Translations under genes and position numbers: made by a program
Notes under the pieces: model-generated
What the model was told of the DNA's origin: nothing
Databases searched by the model: none
Seen by the model: only the letters and a program-made list of their open reading frames with translations
Origin: Bog-756 sp963977795
Lineage (GTDB): Bacteria; Actinomycetota; Acidimicrobiia; Acidimicrobiales; RAAP-2
Length of the DNA stretch: 7,609 nt
Assembly: GCA_963977795.1 (NCBI GenBank)
Contig: CAXBRB010000124.1
Location: forward strand, 1-7,609
Reading direction: 5' to 3'
In this document: positions 6,309 through 7,609 of the stretch, in pieces
How the letters are laid out: every line of letters starts with the position of its first letter
Numbering within the stretch: the stretch's first letter is position 1

Positions 6309-6312
6309 TGCG

Positions 6313-7540
6313 ATGACCGTGGTCGACGAGGCGGCCCTGTCCTCAGCCATCGCCGCACTCCCTGGCGAGGAGCCCCGGGTGGTGGTCAGCGGGAACTTCG
6401 CCACGCCCCACCACCTGCTCGGGCTGGTCGACGGCGCCCTTCCCCATTGGCGGGCCTTCGTCCTCAACCCCCAGGCGGGATGGCCCCGTCGCCCCGGCCT
6501 CGTCACGGAGACCCCCTTCATCGGGCCGGGCGTCCGCGACGACCCGACCGTCGTCTACCTGCCCATGCGGCTGTCGCTGGTGCCCCGTCTGTTCGAGACC
6601 GACCGGCCCCCCGACGCCGTGGTGCTGCACACCTCCCTGCCGCGCCACGGGAGGGTCTCCCTGGGCATCGAGGTCAACATCCTCCCGGCCGCCGTCGAGG
6701 AGGTCCGGCGGCGCGGCGGCCTGGTCATCGCCCAGATGAACCCGCAGATGCCCTACACCTACGGTGACGCCGAGCTCCCCCTCGAGGCCGTCGATCTGGC
6801 CATCGAGGTCGACACCCCGCTCCCCTCGCCGCCGGAGCGGCCGCTGGACGACGCGTCGCTGGCCATCGGCGACACCGTGTCCCGCTACTGCGCCGACGGG
6901 GGCACGCTGCAGCTCGGCATCGGCCAGCTGCCCGACGCCGCCGCCCACAGCCTGCGGGACCGGCGGAGGCTCGGCGTGTGGACCGAGATGCTGAGCGACG
7001 GCGTCCTGGCCCTCGAGCGGGCGGGGGTCCTCGACCCCGACCGACCGCTCATCTCGACCTTCCTCTTCGGGTCCCCCGACCTCTACCGGTGGGCCGACGG
7101 CAACGACCGCCTGCGCATGCTGCGCACGGAGGTGGTGAACAGCCCCACCCGCATCGCCGCCCAGCCCGGGATGCTGTCCATCAACACCGCCCTCCAGGTC
7201 GACCTCTTCGCCCAGGCCAACGCCAGCTACGTCGGCACCCGCATCTACTCGGGCTTCGGCGGCCAGCCCGACTTCGTCTCCGGCGCCCTCCACTCCCCCG
7301 GCGGCCATGCGGTGATCGCCATGCGGTCGTGGCACGCCAAGAGCGACTCGTCCAACGTGGTGCCGCTCCTGTGGTCGCCGGCCAGCTCCTTCCAGCACTC
7401 CGTCGTGGTGACCGAGCACGGCGCGGCGGAGATCTTCGGCCGGAGCCAGCCCGATCAGGCCTCGGCCCTGATCGAGCACGCCGCCCACCCCCGGGTGCGG
7501 GACCTGCTGCGTGAGGCGGCCGCCGAGCTCGGTCCGGCAT
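6313..7540 (+). CDS. Acetyl-CoA hydrolase/CoA-transferase family protein, 3' end cut by adapter
   Basis: This is a two-domain CoA-transferase fold protein of the acetyl-CoA hydrolase/4-hydroxybutyrate CoA-transferase family, which moves CoA between short carboxylic acids or hydrolyses acyl-CoA through a glutamyl-CoA intermediate. Visible motifs are MNPQMPYTYGD (142-152), LQLGIGQLPDAA (199-210), WTEMLSDG (223-230) with Glu225 as the likely catalytic glutamate, INTALQVDLFAQ (290-301), GFGGQPDFVSGA (314-325) and VTEHGAAEIFG (367-377). The last genomic codons encode AHPRVRDLLREAAAELGPA, which matches the usual C-terminal helix, so probably only a few residues are missing from a family of about 420-440. 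The apparent TAG at 7540-7542 uses T from the genome and AG from the adapter, so it is not real. A strong Shine-Dalgarno fixes the start. The gene diverges from the SDR gene across 141 bp. Substrate is unresolved; acetate, propionate, butyrate or 4-hydroxybutyrate are candidates. Confidence 0.9.
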
Positions 7541-7609
7541 AGATCGGAAGAGCACACGTCTGAACTCCAGTCACGGCTACATCTCGTATGCCGTCTTCTG
7601 CTTGAAAAA
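7541..7609 (+). other. Illumina TruSeq index adapter left in the contig
   Basis: The end of the window is not genomic. It begins AGATCGGAAGAGC (7541-7553), continues through the standard TruSeq read-through adapter to CAGTCAC (ending 7574), then a six-base index GGCTAC (7575-7580, TruSeq index 11), then the flow-cell part ATCTCGTATGCC through CTTCTGCTTG (7581-7604), and finally five A (7605-7609), as expected when reading runs past a short insert. The previous base (7540) is the last that can be genomic. Confidence 0.99.

Noticed and set aside
6343..7557. 404-residue minus-strand open frame starting in the adapter
   Set aside because: It begins inside adapter sequence and is the antisense shadow of the CoA-transferase gene.
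7605..7609. A run as a poly(A) tail or terminator element
   Set aside because: It directly follows the Illumina flow-cell adapter end and is read-through signal.
1..7609. tRNA, rRNA, CRISPR array, riboswitch, insertion sequence or phage genes
   Set aside because: No cloverleaf with conserved arms, spaced repeats, transposase or integrase motifs, or terminal inverted repeats were seen by eye on either strand.

Overview
The window reads as a short contig from a very GC-rich bacterium. The main body is about 75% G+C with G or C at almost every third codon position. GTG starts, TANNNT-type -10 boxes placed for leaderless or near-leaderless messages, and menaquinone genes all point to Actinomycetota. 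A lineage such as Acidimicrobiia is possible, but the sequence does not prove it.

The core (about 340-5343) is a compact menaquinone (vitamin K2) locus. It holds menD (minus, N-terminal half only), menH (plus), menA and menB (minus, overlapping through a GTGA junction, so transcribed menB then menA) and menE (plus). MenD makes SEPHCHC from isochorismate and 2-oxoglutarate. MenH removes pyruvate to give SHCHC. MenE activates o-succinylbenzoate to its CoA ester, MenB closes the ring to DHNA-CoA, and MenA prenylates DHNA in the membrane. menF, menC, the DHNA-CoA thioesterase and menG/ubiE are not in the window. menB and menE diverge from a 51-bp gap whose two -10 boxes overlap on opposite strands.

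To the right lie a classical short-chain dehydrogenase/reductase (minus, 5392-6171) and, divergent from it, an acetyl-CoA hydrolase/CoA-transferase family gene (plus, from 6313). Neither has an evident menaquinone role.

Both ends are suspect. The last 69 bases (7541-7609) are an Illumina TruSeq index adapter with index GGCTAC and an A run, so the final gene is cut and its TAG stop is created by the adapter. The first ~340 bases, about 61% G+C over bases 1-180, carry a fragment of a hydantoinase B (HyuB) gene that runs into the middle of menD. This looks like a chimeric assembly join. I found no undescribed biological system. The most useful observations are the two artefacts, the bidirectional menB/menE promoter, and the E. 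coli-like (bicarbonate-type) MenB.
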